A stretch of 26,546 nucleotides of DNA. Origin: CAYWTX01 sp964461295. GTDB lineage: Bacteria > Planctomycetota > Phycisphaerae > SM23-33. Below are positions 8,901-16,394 of the stretch, one piece after another. The stretch lies in assembly GCA_964461295.1 (NCBI GenBank), contig CAYWTX010000392.1:1-26546 (forward strand), given 5' to 3'. A program made the position numbers and the translations under genes. The notes beneath the pieces were generated by a model. The model was not told the origin of the DNA, made no database searches, and saw nothing but the letters and a program-made list of their open reading frames with translations. Within the stretch, counting starts at the first letter, position 1. The number at the start of each line of letters is the position of its first letter.

Positions 8901-9219
8901 CGACGGTGAACTCGTAGCGGGCTTTCAGCCCCGGGCCGGTGAAGGTCTTGACCGTCAGTGCCGTGCCGGCCGGCACCATGGCGCCCCAGAGATCCATGCC
9001 GTCCCAGCGGGCCTCGTACAGGCCGGCCCGCAGCGGCAGGCACTGGCCCAGAATCCGCACCAGCCGACCCTCTGGCGAGTACAGTGCCAGAGTCATCTCA
9101 CCGTCGCGAGGCATCTCGACCGGAACCGCCACCGCCCCGGCCATGCCTGGGATGGGCGATGGCGCGCCCAGGCAACTCCCGCCGATCAAGTACACCAACG
9201 TCGCTGTCAGCCATCCCAT
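5947..9219 (-). CDS. secreted NHL/beta-propeller protein with FlgD-type N-terminus and CBM9-like C-terminus
   Basis: A 1090-residue multidomain protein. Residues 1-19 are a signal peptide. About 28-93 form a FlgD-like Ig module (LALYSPEGRLVRIL then GLYEARWDG). About 130-400 carry NHL/YncE-type propeller blades (VVAVGEKLFFGC, IAADADGTLHVLADNRLAKV, RPAGVALDKNGKVWVAEA). Residues 549-560 (DHNGDGLPQVEE) fit the EF-hand/dockerin calcium loop, with Asp549, Asn551, Asp553 and Glu560 in ligand positions. A linker with PATKGAPASRPASPSA at about 685-702 separates this from more propeller-like strands. Residues about 870-1090 are a CBM9/DOMON-like sandwich (FQLDGDLAEWG, AAWGADGLYLAYRG). The start uses AAGGAG five bases upstream and lies inside the previous gene (13-nt overlap). 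It probably binds carbohydrate at or outside the cell surface; enzymatic activity is not evident. Confidence 0.85.
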   Translation of the reverse strand: MGWLTATLVYLIGGSCLGAPSPIPGMAGAVAVPVEMPRDGEMTLALYSPEGRLVRILGQCLPLRAGLYEARWDGMDLWGAMVPAGTALTVKTFTGPGLKARYEFTVGHANTTPWLTKPVGEGMAMRTGGWMGDHSPPQSVVAVGEKLFFGCTVAEHGHALIATDLEGNKLWGTNGLDGWGGPSRMACDGKYVYCDAKERDLWRVDVQTFEKKRIAQTGEAKVAGIAARGGQVFVILSQDGNTSIPIFTPDGGHGGSLMLPGVKVLSGIAADADGTLHVLADNRLAKVKESKLAPTPTLEVLNEKDLRKPVSLCVTADRILVGDDGLSAVLVLDKQGKLLHRLGNKGPRKAGPWDPTVIQRPAGVALDKNGKVWVAEALYVPKRLARFHVDGTCEKEFFGPAEYGGGGYLDSNLKRFYYRSMEYALDFEKGRWTLLNLNDHIANPFTPAPQAGGFTYTTIGRPIYHKGHRYLVANPERSDGAVITLLDDGMATWRPCAVLKSCLDTHTNRRTRERTYTLSVFLGKPHWNGYWQRKMDAGELKDKAFLWSDHNGDGLPQVEEVEQVDFKPYGGDPFGAPFFGSWVGPSLEVWTRRSRIAPRSITDKGVPIYRAADLAVFDHAKLAPVYRRSFTVRLGSSANAKPDYGATSIIAADGSLVLEGQPYLVAPDLTLKGGPLAGYVPPAPRTPATKGAPASRPASPSAVPTDFVPPIFGKIMDQPLHYVGTAMTRSPAGEVAMLNGNNGRWFIMSVQDRVLLGEIFTGESGSWSTDLAPRRGEDVTGRKQDWECFFGHFTRADNGRYYVVAGHTFHAISRVENLDDFQVARSRIRVPADSIAANTRLREVLRNQQAALDGAREVKKLVLGPLARRAAAFQLDGDLAEWGDRLQPIGDADLNLAFDAAWGADGLYLAYRGKSYTGNASEDLNLLFQTGFSLDVQYRSNTNAKTKDVAVGDRRIVFAQHKGKWVAVLYDYLDPATPPGKHVEFSSPLITTRVARVTPIEDAKVAVKRGDPCTVANWSAEAFVPWRSLGLPPDARGPVRMDFGILTPDSGGVRVEKRTYWSNRATDMVADLGMEAQINPGAWGEVTFEK

Positions 9220-12200
9220 GGGAACTCCTTCTCTGTGCGGGAACGGGCCAGGGCATCAATGGCGGTACACTTCCATGTGCGGACGGCGGCCTGCGCCGGC
9301 GTGGTGGACGAGGGGCGCCCGCTCAGCGGCGAGAGATCGACTTCACTCAGGATACGGTTGTGTTTGGGATCGACATTCAGAAGAACATAGTCATATGACC
9401 TGTTGCCGAACCGGCAGTTGAAGAACACGAAGGGATGCACCCAACCGTTGGGCGGAGGGTACTGGTGGACGGCCGGGTTGCGGTCCCAGTCGATGTCCCT
9501 GCCTTTCCCGAAGCCGCGTTTGGTCCGCGACGGCTCATAGACCTCGTTGTGCTCGTTGGTGTCGTTGATGAAGGCCACCGGCCCGCTGGCGCGCACGTCG
9601 CGCAGAACCTGGCCGTTGGCACGGGCATCCGTGTTGTTTCGCACGGCGCGGAGCACCATGGCGGGAACGTTGCCAGGCACCTTCACGTTGATGTCGATGT
9701 CCTCAATGATCTGGGCGGCGCCGACGTAGCCCGCCTTGATGGTCTTGCTGCGCGTGGTGATCCGCGAGTGCGTGAAGCTGGTGAGTGAGTTGTAGCCCTG
9801 GTCGAGGGCGGCTCGGGCTTCGCTGCCGCATTCGTCGAACTCGCACTGGTCCACGGCGATAATCGACGGCCGCAGTACGAAGTCTTTGTCTGTGACTTGC
9901 GGGCAGCCGGTCATCAGGTCGATGCCGGGGCCGCCGATGTTCCTGAACGTGCAGCCATAAATGCCTGCCTTGCATAGGAAGTTGAACCGGAAGGCCATGC
10001 CGGCCTTCTTCTGGCCCTCGAAATGGCCGTGCAGGATCAGGAACTTGTCCACCATGCCGGAGTTGTTGTAGATCCCGTAGTCGCCGGTGTTGTGAAATCG
10101 CAGGTCCACGAACTTGTTCTGGTCGAACTCTGCCCCGCCCATGACGGTGGTGTCCTCATTGCCCAGGTGCAGGCCGGCGAAGGTCTGGTTGCGGAAGGTG
10201 ATGTTGTAGTAGTTGGCAGCCGCGATGTAGCTCTTGAGCGGCGCGGGCAGTTTGGAGCTATGGTCTGCGCCGGTGATGGCCAGGCCCGTGTGCCCGCCCT
10301 CGACGGTGAAGTTGCCGATCGTGGTGCAGGCTACCTGCTTGATCACGGGGAAATCGCCAGTGGCCCTGAGGATGGTCCTGTCAGGCCCGGCGCCCATGAA
10401 GAAGCCGTTGGTCCAGACGATGAGCGGCTTGGTGAGAAGGAACGTGCCCGGGGGTACCTCAATGGGCGGACGGGGCGTCCGGCCCCTTTTGCCTGCCGGC
10501 GCGTCGGTCTTCGGCCAGATCTGGTCCACGGCCGCGTGGATCCCTGCCAAGGCGACTTTCTCCGCGGCTTCGTCCGCCTTGGCGCGGGCCTTCTCGTAGT
10601 CCTGGCCACATGCCAAGATCTCCTGGTAGTGCTTGTCCACCTCGTCACGAGTCATGCCGAACATGAGCTTGGCGAAGGAATCGTCACTGGGCTTCCGGCC
10701 CGTAGGGTCGGCGCCGGCCTCAAGAAGGGCCTTGCCAAAACCCGCCACCTGGGTGAAGGCCAATGGCCGGCGCAGGCGCGGAGCGTTGGCCGGCGGCACG
10801 GACGGCGGCGGGGGAAGCCTTCGGCCCTCCGGCAGGGCCCTGAGGGACTTGGTCAGGTCCACCCCACCGTATAGAAACGTCTGCTCGTGGCGGGCATTGA
10901 ACGGGGCGAAGTAGGTGCGTCCGGTGAGGATCTGCCGCTCCATGTCAGCCAGGCGCTCGGGGGTCGCCTCCAGCCCGCGATCGCGCAGCGCCTTCTCGGC
11001 CCGCTGCCTGACTTCGGGCTTGATCGTGGCCAGCAGTCCTGGCGAAGGCGCCTGGTGCCTGGGCGTGCAGGCGAAGCGCAGGTTGCCGTCTCCCTCCAGA
11101 CCCTCGGCTTCGAACTCGAACGAAGTCATCCACACCTGCAACTGGGGATCGGTGTTCACCAGCGTGGCACCGGAGGCGTGGTTCCACATTCGCGCGGCGT
11201 GCAGGATATTGCCCGAGCCGCCCTCGACGGTGATGTCGTGGGTGGGGTTGGCGCCACGCGGACCCCAGTCGGCGAAGGCGTTCAGCGCGCGCAGGCCGAC
11301 CTGCACGTTGCGGCAGTTCCTCAACCAGTACACCCCGGGTCCTTGGCTGGAGGCCCGTTCCGTGCTGCCGTGGTACACGGCCATGCCCGTGCAGTTCTCC
11401 AGCACCACGCCCGGGCCGGGGTTGCCGTAGTTCGTCTCGACCATCAGGTACAGCCGCGTGCCCTGCCCGCCACCCTTGCAGTTGAACCACATCTGGGCGT
11501 TCTGCAGCCAGTCGCGGCCCGCGTTCTTCGGGGCTCGGTGGGCGTTGTAGTCCTGGAATGCCCAGTTGACACCGAACCACAGGAACAGGCAATCGTCCAC
11601 GCGTGCATCGGCGGTGACGGCCTTGGCGCCAAAGGCGTTGGCTCCGCAGATCCAGGCGCAGTTCCTCACGTGGCTGTTGATGTGAATGCCGCCGTTGCAG
11701 AACAGCGCCAACAAGTCGCTGGCGGGAGCGATCTTCGAATCCAGGATGGCGATCTCGAGGCCGGGCCGGGAAGCCGGCTCAGAGCGCGCCGCCGGGGCGG
11801 GGCCTGACGCCGCAGCCCCGGCAGCCGGCGCGGCCGCGATTTCCTGGTCCAAGTCCATCAGCACCATCTGGATGCCACGCTGCCCGGGGCCCAGTACCAG
11901 CCGACCCCCGTGCCCACGCGTGACTTGGACGCCGTCCGCGACTCGCCGGAAGTCCAACACGCCGCAAGGAACGCCGCGGGGCAGGTCGATGGCCCCGCCG
12001 GGCGGAAGGCCCTCAGCCAGCCGTACGATTGCCGAACTAATGGCCGCCTGCGACACGTGCTCAATCGCCGGCCCGAACAAGTGACGCAGGGCGTGCTCGG
12101 CATCGACAAAGGCCATGCCGTCGGCCGTAAACTCGTAGAGGCGGTCAACGCCCGAGGACGGCTCACCAACCATCGCGATGGCGCTGGACTGGCGCCATCC

Positions 12201-12404
12201 AGGCACCTGCCCCTCCCAGAGCAGCATCGGGCCGCCCTCCGGCCACTGCTTCAGCAGGCCCTGACTCGCGAAGATGCCGTTGCGCTGTGGGCCGCGGAAC
12301 CCGCCCGAGTTCCTGGCGGCCTCGCCGGCGGTCTGCGGCTCCGCGCAGAAGGCGGCTGTTGCCGACAGCCCTGTGATCAGGATGACAATGGTTCGCCCTT
12401 TCAT
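9207..12404 (-). CDS. secreted chimeric beta-helix protein (PQQ-propeller-type leader plus two pectate-lyase-like modules)
   Basis: A 1065-residue protein starting MKGRTIVILITGLSATAAFCA (signal peptide). The open frame extends 36 codons further upstream but inside the preceding gene. The ATG at 12404 forms an ATGA overlap and has AAGGGAG seven bases before it, so it is chosen. Residues 36-80 (GGFRGPQRNGIF, GLLKQWPEGGPMLLWE) are the signature opening of PQQ-like propeller proteins, but no propeller follows. A first beta-helix spans about 215-450 (GGIHINSHVRNCAWICGAN, GVVLENCTGMAVYHG). A helical linker covers about 460-640. A second, pectate-lyase-3-like helix spans about 645-950 (IEVPPGTFLLTKPLIVW, GAGPDRTILRATG, then HLGNEDTTVMGGAEFDQN). 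A SEPASRPG linker sits near 208-215. Role inferred as binding or cleaving a polysaccharide; no catalytic residues assigned. Confidence 0.83.
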   Translation of the reverse strand: MKGRTIVILITGLSATAAFCAEPQTAGEAARNSGGFRGPQRNGIFASQGLLKQWPEGGPMLLWEGQVPGWRQSSAIAMVGEPSSGVDRLYEFTADGMAFVDAEHALRHLFGPAIEHVSQAAISSAIVRLAEGLPPGGAIDLPRGVPCGVLDFRRVADGVQVTRGHGGRLVLGPGQRGIQMVLMDLDQEIAAAPAAGAAASGPAPAARSEPASRPGLEIAILDSKIAPASDLLALFCNGGIHINSHVRNCAWICGANAFGAKAVTADARVDDCLFLWFGVNWAFQDYNAHRAPKNAGRDWLQNAQMWFNCKGGGQGTRLYLMVETNYGNPGPGVVLENCTGMAVYHGSTERASSQGPGVYWLRNCRNVQVGLRALNAFADWGPRGANPTHDITVEGGSGNILHAARMWNHASGATLVNTDPQLQVWMTSFEFEAEGLEGDGNLRFACTPRHQAPSPGLLATIKPEVRQRAEKALRDRGLEATPERLADMERQILTGRTYFAPFNARHEQTFLYGGVDLTKSLRALPEGRRLPPPPSVPPANAPRLRRPLAFTQVAGFGKALLEAGADPTGRKPSDDSFAKLMFGMTRDEVDKHYQEILACGQDYEKARAKADEAAEKVALAGIHAAVDQIWPKTDAPAGKRGRTPRPPIEVPPGTFLLTKPLIVWTNGFFMGAGPDRTILRATGDFPVIKQVACTTIGNFTVEGGHTGLAITGADHSSKLPAPLKSYIAAANYYNITFRNQTFAGLHLGNEDTTVMGGAEFDQNKFVDLRFHNTGDYGIYNNSGMVDKFLILHGHFEGQKKAGMAFRFNFLCKAGIYGCTFRNIGGPGIDLMTGCPQVTDKDFVLRPSIIAVDQCEFDECGSEARAALDQGYNSLTSFTHSRITTRSKTIKAGYVGAAQIIEDIDINVKVPGNVPAMVLRAVRNNTDARANGQVLRDVRASGPVAFINDTNEHNEVYEPSRTKRGFGKGRDIDWDRNPAVHQYPPPNGWVHPFVFFNCRFGNRSYDYVLLNVDPKHNRILSEVDLSPLSGRPSSTTPAQAAVRTWKCTAIDALARSRTEKEFPWDG

Positions 12405-13618
12405 GTCGCGTCTCCCTTCACTTGCCGTGACGGCATTGAGTCGCCCGGCTCGTTCGCTGTGCAGCCCGCAACCTGCGGCCAGCACCATCCCGGCGCACGC
12501 CAGGCGGCGCACTGGTCGGCCCGCCGGTGCTTGCCTTCCGGGGTGTTCAGGAAGTAGAACGCCGCGCTGCTCAAGTCATCGGACCGGTCACAGTGAATCA
12601 ACCCTTTGCCGTTCGCCTGCGCGCGGGCCTCGACTTCCTCGAATGAGCCCGGCAGACGGAGGCGGTCAAGCAATGTGGGATCCTTACGCACCAGGCCGAC
12701 CAGGTACCCGACGTGGACGTCGCAACCGAACCGCATCGCTACCCGGCAACTCGCATGAAAGTAGACCGGGTCGCGCCGATGGTAGCAGTACAGGCCGTGA
12801 TGCCCATGGCCTGACTCGAACCGCCGCGAGAACAGCAGGCCGCCGTCCTGATGCGTGTAACAGAGGTCGTAGTCCCAGGAAGATCCGCAGTAGTCATCCA
12901 GAGTTGCGGTCATCAAGGTCGGTGTGTCCGCGTCGCCGTCGAGAAAGAACTTGATCGTCTGGCAATGCCACTCGAGCGGGTTGGCTGGATCGGACATGAG
13001 GCCCAGGTGCGTGCCCAGATACCGGCCCTCGCCTGTCACCAGCGGCAGGATCTCGTTGTCCCGGCCGACGTCACCTGGAATGCAGCGCTGCCAGTAGGCA
13101 TGAAGATACCCATCCTCCGGCAGGATCTCCACCCCCTGGCGCATCCGCACATCGTGGAACACGTTGACCGGTTCGTGGAACCCGTTGAACAATTCGATCC
13201 GAGCGCGTTTGCGGAACGGCATGGGGATGAAAGTCCGGAATGACCGCCCCGAGGGATCGTCGAAGAACGCGTTCTCGAAAGACCTGTCGTACCCGAGAAT
13301 GTGTCCGAAGAAGTCGCCGATCGGCGCCGACACCGCGGGAATCTCGGCATCCTCCCAGAAACACTCGATGATGATGCTCTGGTTGCGGAGCATGGACTCC
13401 GGGAACGGGTCCTTCACCGGCCAGTTGAGCGTCAACCAGAGCATGTCGATGACGCCAGGGCCGTCCAACTCCGCGAGAACCGTCCGCTCGCCTGGCGCCA
13501 GGCGCGGGAAGCGGGCATCCTTGCCGCAACGGCCTTTCCGCCCGGTCGGGTTCTTGACGTTACTCCATACGGTCCGCACTCCAGGACGATGTCGGTGGAT
13601 CGGGAGTGTCGTGTCCAT
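12401..13618 (-). CDS. GH172-family (DUF2961) protein, likely furanosidase or difructose-anhydride-type enzyme
   Basis: A 405-residue protein without a signal peptide. DUF2961 landmarks appear in order: LDGPGVIDMLWLTL (51-64), FWEDAEIPAVSAPIGDFFG (87-105), IPMPFRKRARIELFN (131-145) and DGDADTPTLMTATLDDYCGSSW (227-248, quoted here only as landmarks). Characterised GH172 members act on D-arabinofuranosides, fructofuranosides and difructose anhydride, using glutamates as catalytic residues. In the family the last landmark usually reads G-T-G-T-E-D-Y; here it is A-T-L-D-D-Y, with Asp241 at the Glu position. This may change activity or specificity. The last 35 residues form a divergent Cys/Trp-rich tail (DQCAAWRAPGWCWPQVAGC). 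AGGAGG five bases before the ATG supports the start. It follows the SDR gene by 13 nt and overlaps the next gene by ATGA. Confidence 0.82.
   Translation of the reverse strand: MDTTLPIHRHRPGVRTVWSNVKNPTGRKGRCGKDARFPRLAPGERTVLAELDGPGVIDMLWLTLNWPVKDPFPESMLRNQSIIIECFWEDAEIPAVSAPIGDFFGHILGYDRSFENAFFDDPSGRSFRTFIPMPFRKRARIELFNGFHEPVNVFHDVRMRQGVEILPEDGYLHAYWQRCIPGDVGRDNEILPLVTGEGRYLGTHLGLMSDPANPLEWHCQTIKFFLDGDADTPTLMTATLDDYCGSSWDYDLCYTHQDGGLLFSRRFESGHGHHGLYCYHRRDPVYFHASCRVAMRFGCDVHVGYLVGLVRKDPTLLDRLRLPGSFEEVEARAQANGKGLIHCDRSDDLSSAAFYFLNTPEGKHRRADQCAAWRAPGWCWPQVAGCTANEPGDSMPSRQVKGDAT
12412..12418 (-). promoter_or_regulatory. Shine-Dalgarno AAGGGAG deciding an internal start
   Basis: AAGGGAG lies seven bases before the ATG at 12404-12402, inside the last codons of the GH172 gene. 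It moves the start of the beta-helix gene 36 codons downstream of the longest open frame, where a proper signal peptide begins. The same AAGGGAGAC string precedes the GH39 start at 25171. Confidence 0.6.
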
Positions 13619-13623
13619 TCCAA

Positions 13624-13629
13624 CCTCCT
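13624..13629 (-). promoter_or_regulatory. Shine-Dalgarno AGGAGG of the GH172 gene
   Basis: A perfect AGGAGG, five bases before the ATG at 13618, overlaps the end of the SDR gene. It is one of the strongest ribosome binding sites in the window and supports independent, efficient translation of the GH172 protein. Confidence 0.55.
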
Positions 13630-13631
13630 TC

Positions 13632-14336
13632 TCAGTGCCATTCGCCCGTCGGAAAGAACACCATCCGCTTGAACAACGTCCTGTCCGGGGCGTCCAGAAC
13701 GTACTGCACCATTTCCGCGACTTCGTCCGGCTTCAGCAGTTTGGTCCTATCGCCGGGATAGGAATTCCCGTCCCGGTTCCAGAGTGGCGTGTCGATCCCG
13801 CCCGGGTTCAGCACAGCCACCTGTATGTTGTGCGGTATCAACTCCTGCATCAGAGCGTCCGAAAAACCCACGATCGCGTGCTTGCTGGCGCAGTACACGG
13901 CCTCGTTGACGATCCCTCGCGTGCCTGCCACCGAATTGACCTGCACGATCCGCCCGCGCCGCCGCGCAATCATCGCCGGAAGAACGGCGTGTGTAAGATA
14001 CAGCGTTCCCTTGACATTGGTGTTGATGATCTCGTCCACTTTCCGCAGGTCCTGCTCGGCGAATGCCATCCGCTGGTACATCGCGGCGTTGTTGACAAGC
14101 ACGTCTACCGGGCGATCGCTCTCGATCTTCGCGACAGCCGACTCCACGGCTGCCGCGCCCGTCACGTCCAGCGGCACCGCAACGACACGTCCCGGGAACT
14201 CCTGCTCCAACCCGGCGAGTCTTTCCGCCGAGCGGGCTATGGCATATACCCGCTTGCCCTGACCAGCAAAACGGCGCACCATCGCTTCACCGACCCCGGA
14301 GGAGGCCCCGGTGATTACGAGTGTCTCGTAGTTCAT
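13632..14336 (-). CDS. short-chain dehydrogenase/reductase (SDR), cytoplasmic
   Basis: A 234-residue classical SDR. It shows the Rossmann nucleotide motif TGASSGVG (9-16), the NNAA strand (82-85), N106 (NTNVKG), catalytic Ser135 (VNSVAG), Tyr148 and Lys152 (YCASK), and the PGG-IDTP loop (178-184). It has everything needed for NAD(P)-dependent oxidation or reduction of a hydroxyl or keto group. Length is normal for the family. The ATG at 14336 is preferred over one at 14345 because AAAGGA lies eight bases before it, whereas the upstream ATG overlaps that site. It is the first gene of the long minus-strand unit that ends in the MFS gene, so a role on a sugar or sugar acid released by the neighbouring enzymes is a reasonable inference. 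A KduD-like function with the KduI/IolB-like protein is possible but not shown by the sequence. Confidence 0.88.
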   Translation of the reverse strand: MNYETLVITGASSGVGEAMVRRFAGQGKRVYAIARSAERLAGLEQEFPGRVVAVPLDVTGAAAVESAVAKIESDRPVDVLVNNAAMYQRMAFAEQDLRKVDEIINTNVKGTLYLTHAVLPAMIARRRGRIVQVNSVAGTRGIVNEAVYCASKHAIVGFSDALMQELIPHNIQVAVLNPGGIDTPLWNRDGNSYPGDRTKLLKPDEVAEMVQYVLDAPDRTLFKRMVFFPTGEWH

Positions 14337-14443
14337 GCTCCGCATCCTTTCATTGAGGCATCATTCCCTGCCCGCCGCGAACCGCCGCGGGGCCTCGCCG
14401 GCCCGCGCCGCATCCTGCACGGGGGCGCCTTACACGTGCTCCC

Positions 14444-16390
14444 TCAACGGCCGGTCGCCTTGCCGAGTTGCTCGACCTTGCCTGTCCGCACGCGCTCGTC
14501 GCGCTTGGGCCAGGGCACAGTCCGGCCGGTGGCGCGGTCGAAGGGCGTCAGGTGCACGACAATCTCTGAACTCTCCTCCATGCCGCCGGGGTTAAAGATG
14601 CTCAACGCCCACTTGCTGCCGGCGGGGTCGAGACTCACCGTGTAGGGCCTGGCGCCTGGCGAGGACTCGGTGAAGACCTGGTCCCAGCCCTTCTCGTCGG
14701 GACCCGGCGTGACTCCGTCGCGGCCATTCCACTTGATCCGTAGCGTCCACTTGCCCTTGCCCTCGATGGTGAACCGGAAGATCGGCTTCTGGACGCCCGG
14801 CGAGATCGGCCCGGCCTTGGCCAGCGCTTCACGCAGGTCCAGCAGGATACGTTTGGCGGCGACCTCTTTGTAGTTCGGGCCAGACGCCATCGTCTCGCCG
14901 GCCGCCAACTCAAACACGCCGAACGGCGCCTGGTCGTGCTTCTCGTCGATGACGTACTGGTCCTGATCGAAGGAGCGGGCATCTGACTTCCGCCGGATCG
15001 GCACGAACGCGCACACGCGAGGCGTGTTCACCAGATGGATCAGGTCGGTGTTGTCCCCGTGCTGGAACGCGAAGTCCTTCCGGACATAGCCGACGATCAG
15101 CTTCATCACCTGTACGCCTTGTGTGGTGTTGGTCACGACGCGGCAGGGCTGGAACTCGTATGAGATGGCCGGATCGCGGCTGGTCAGGTTGTTGCGCTCG
15201 TGAAGCTGAATCGTTTCGGGGTTTCGTCGTCCGCCGCGTTTGAACTGGTACAGCCACAGGCAGTCGCCGTCAGCCTTGGGCACACCGTTGGCGTCGCAGA
15301 ATCGCACCTCAGCGCCGAGGTCGGCGGCTCGCCCCCACAGGAACGGGCCGACCAGCCCGGCCAGGCCTTCGGAGCGGTCGGGAAGAATGCGGCGGGGTTC
15401 CCACTGCGAGGCCGGTTGCGTCGCCGCCGGGACCGCCGCACCGGCCTGGGGCGCCTTGGGGGTCGTCTGCGCCTGTGCGGCCGCCCCCTGCGGCAGCAGG
15501 CTCAGCTTCGCCCAGTTCAGCTTGGCCTTCTTGGGGCCTTTGCCGCAGTAGGGCCAGACGCCCTGATGGTTGATCAGCGGGTTCAGTTTGCCCTTTGCCG
15601 CTTCGGGCGTGTCGACGTCCAGGAGCATGATCTGCAGCCCTACGGCAGGGCTCTTGCCGGGCTCATAGAACTTCCCCTCCCCGACTGCAAAACACGGGTT
15701 GAGCGCGATCGACCACTCCAGCACGTAGCCCCTGCCCTTGGCCAGCCGCTTCATGGCGCACCGCATCGCGCCCTTCTCCACCCAGTCCTTCAGGACTTCG
15801 CCGGTCATCACGCGCCCGTAGGAGATGTTCCCCTGCACCTTCCAGCATTCGCCGGGCTTGTTGGCGTCCACGGGGCCGGTCACGGCGAACGACTTGTAGG
15901 CGCCGTCCATGTTGGCGCAGATCCCGGTCTCGAAGCAGTCGCCCCAGTAGCCCCAGTCCTCTTTCCCGGGCGGGCTCTTCCAGTAGGGCTTGGTCCGGCT
16001 CTTATACGAGTCCGGCACCCATTCCTCGGTGTCCAGGTTGTACAGCAGGTCGTCGGTGATCTCGCAGAGGACGTACAGCCGCGCCCCGTCGTGCTTCATG
16101 CGGATCGCGCACGCCAGGTCCGCCGGGTCGTACGTCACGTTGAGCTGCTGGCTCATGGTGTCGTGCGGCCAGGGGTCGGCGGCCCTTCGCAACACCAAGG
16201 CATCGTCCCATTCGCCCTTGGCGGCCACGCCGTCCAGGACCGGCGCCTTGCCGAATGGACAGCGGACCTCGGGCGGGACCCATCCATCGGGAACCACCAC
16301 TGCTTTGTCGGCCGCGGGCAAGCGCGAGCCAAGAACCAGAAGGAAAACCAGACCACATCGCCTTGCGAAGGCACGAGCAATGGCATTCAT
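14444..16390 (-). CDS. secreted CBM9-like carbohydrate-binding protein with unknown C-terminal domain
   Basis: A 648-residue protein with a signal peptide (residues 1-27, basic start followed by LVFLLVLGSRLPAA). Residues about 45-300 form a CBM9-like sandwich (PFGKAPVLDGVAAKGEWDDA, then LYVLCEITDDLL, WGDCFETGICANMDG, and YVLEWSIALNP). A low-complexity linker follows at about 301-330, rich in Ala, Gln and Pro and containing AATQPASQ. The region at about 335-648 is a second, beta-rich domain that I do not recognise; it includes LWLYQFKRGGRRNPETIQLH and GKWTLRIKWNGRDG. CBM9 modules bind polysaccharide ends in known xylanases, so surface binding of a glycan is inferred. It begins four bases after the stop of the PfpI gene and is clearly cotranscribed with it. 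No hydrolase motif was found. Confidence 0.8.
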   Translation of the reverse strand: MNAIARAFARRCGLVFLLVLGSRLPAADKAVVVPDGWVPPEVRCPFGKAPVLDGVAAKGEWDDALVLRRAADPWPHDTMSQQLNVTYDPADLACAIRMKHDGARLYVLCEITDDLLYNLDTEEWVPDSYKSRTKPYWKSPPGKEDWGYWGDCFETGICANMDGAYKSFAVTGPVDANKPGECWKVQGNISYGRVMTGEVLKDWVEKGAMRCAMKRLAKGRGYVLEWSIALNPCFAVGEGKFYEPGKSPAVGLQIMLLDVDTPEAAKGKLNPLINHQGVWPYCGKGPKKAKLNWAKLSLLPQGAAAQAQTTPKAPQAGAAVPAATQPASQWEPRRILPDRSEGLAGLVGPFLWGRAADLGAEVRFCDANGVPKADGDCLWLYQFKRGGRRNPETIQLHERNNLTSRDPAISYEFQPCRVVTNTTQGVQVMKLIVGYVRKDFAFQHGDNTDLIHLVNTPRVCAFVPIRRKSDARSFDQDQYVIDEKHDQAPFGVFELAAGETMASGPNYKEVAAKRILLDLREALAKAGPISPGVQKPIFRFTIEGKGKWTLRIKWNGRDGVTPGPDEKGWDQVFTESSPGARPYTVSLDPAGSKWALSIFNPGGMEESSEIVVHLTPFDRATGRTVPWPKRDERVRTGKVEQLGKATGR

Positions 16391-16394
16391 GGCG

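Noticed and set aside
6274..9390. A 1038-codon open frame on the plus strand opposite the propeller protein
   Set aside because: Mirror of a GC-rich gene with strong third-position bias; composition is Arg/Val/Gly-rich with no domain, and the minus-strand gene has clear domains and a ribosome binding site.
14387..14406. GC-rich hairpin GCGGGGCC-N5-GGCCCGC in the gap between the CBM9 and SDR genes, as a terminator
   Set aside because: The stem has a bulge and no T-run follows on the transcribed strand, so it is not convincing as an intrinsic terminator; read-through into the SDR gene cannot be excluded.
13164..14645. A 493-codon plus-strand frame across the SDR and GH172 genes
   Set aside because: It spans two real minus-strand genes and their intergenic gap, and the translation shows no domain.
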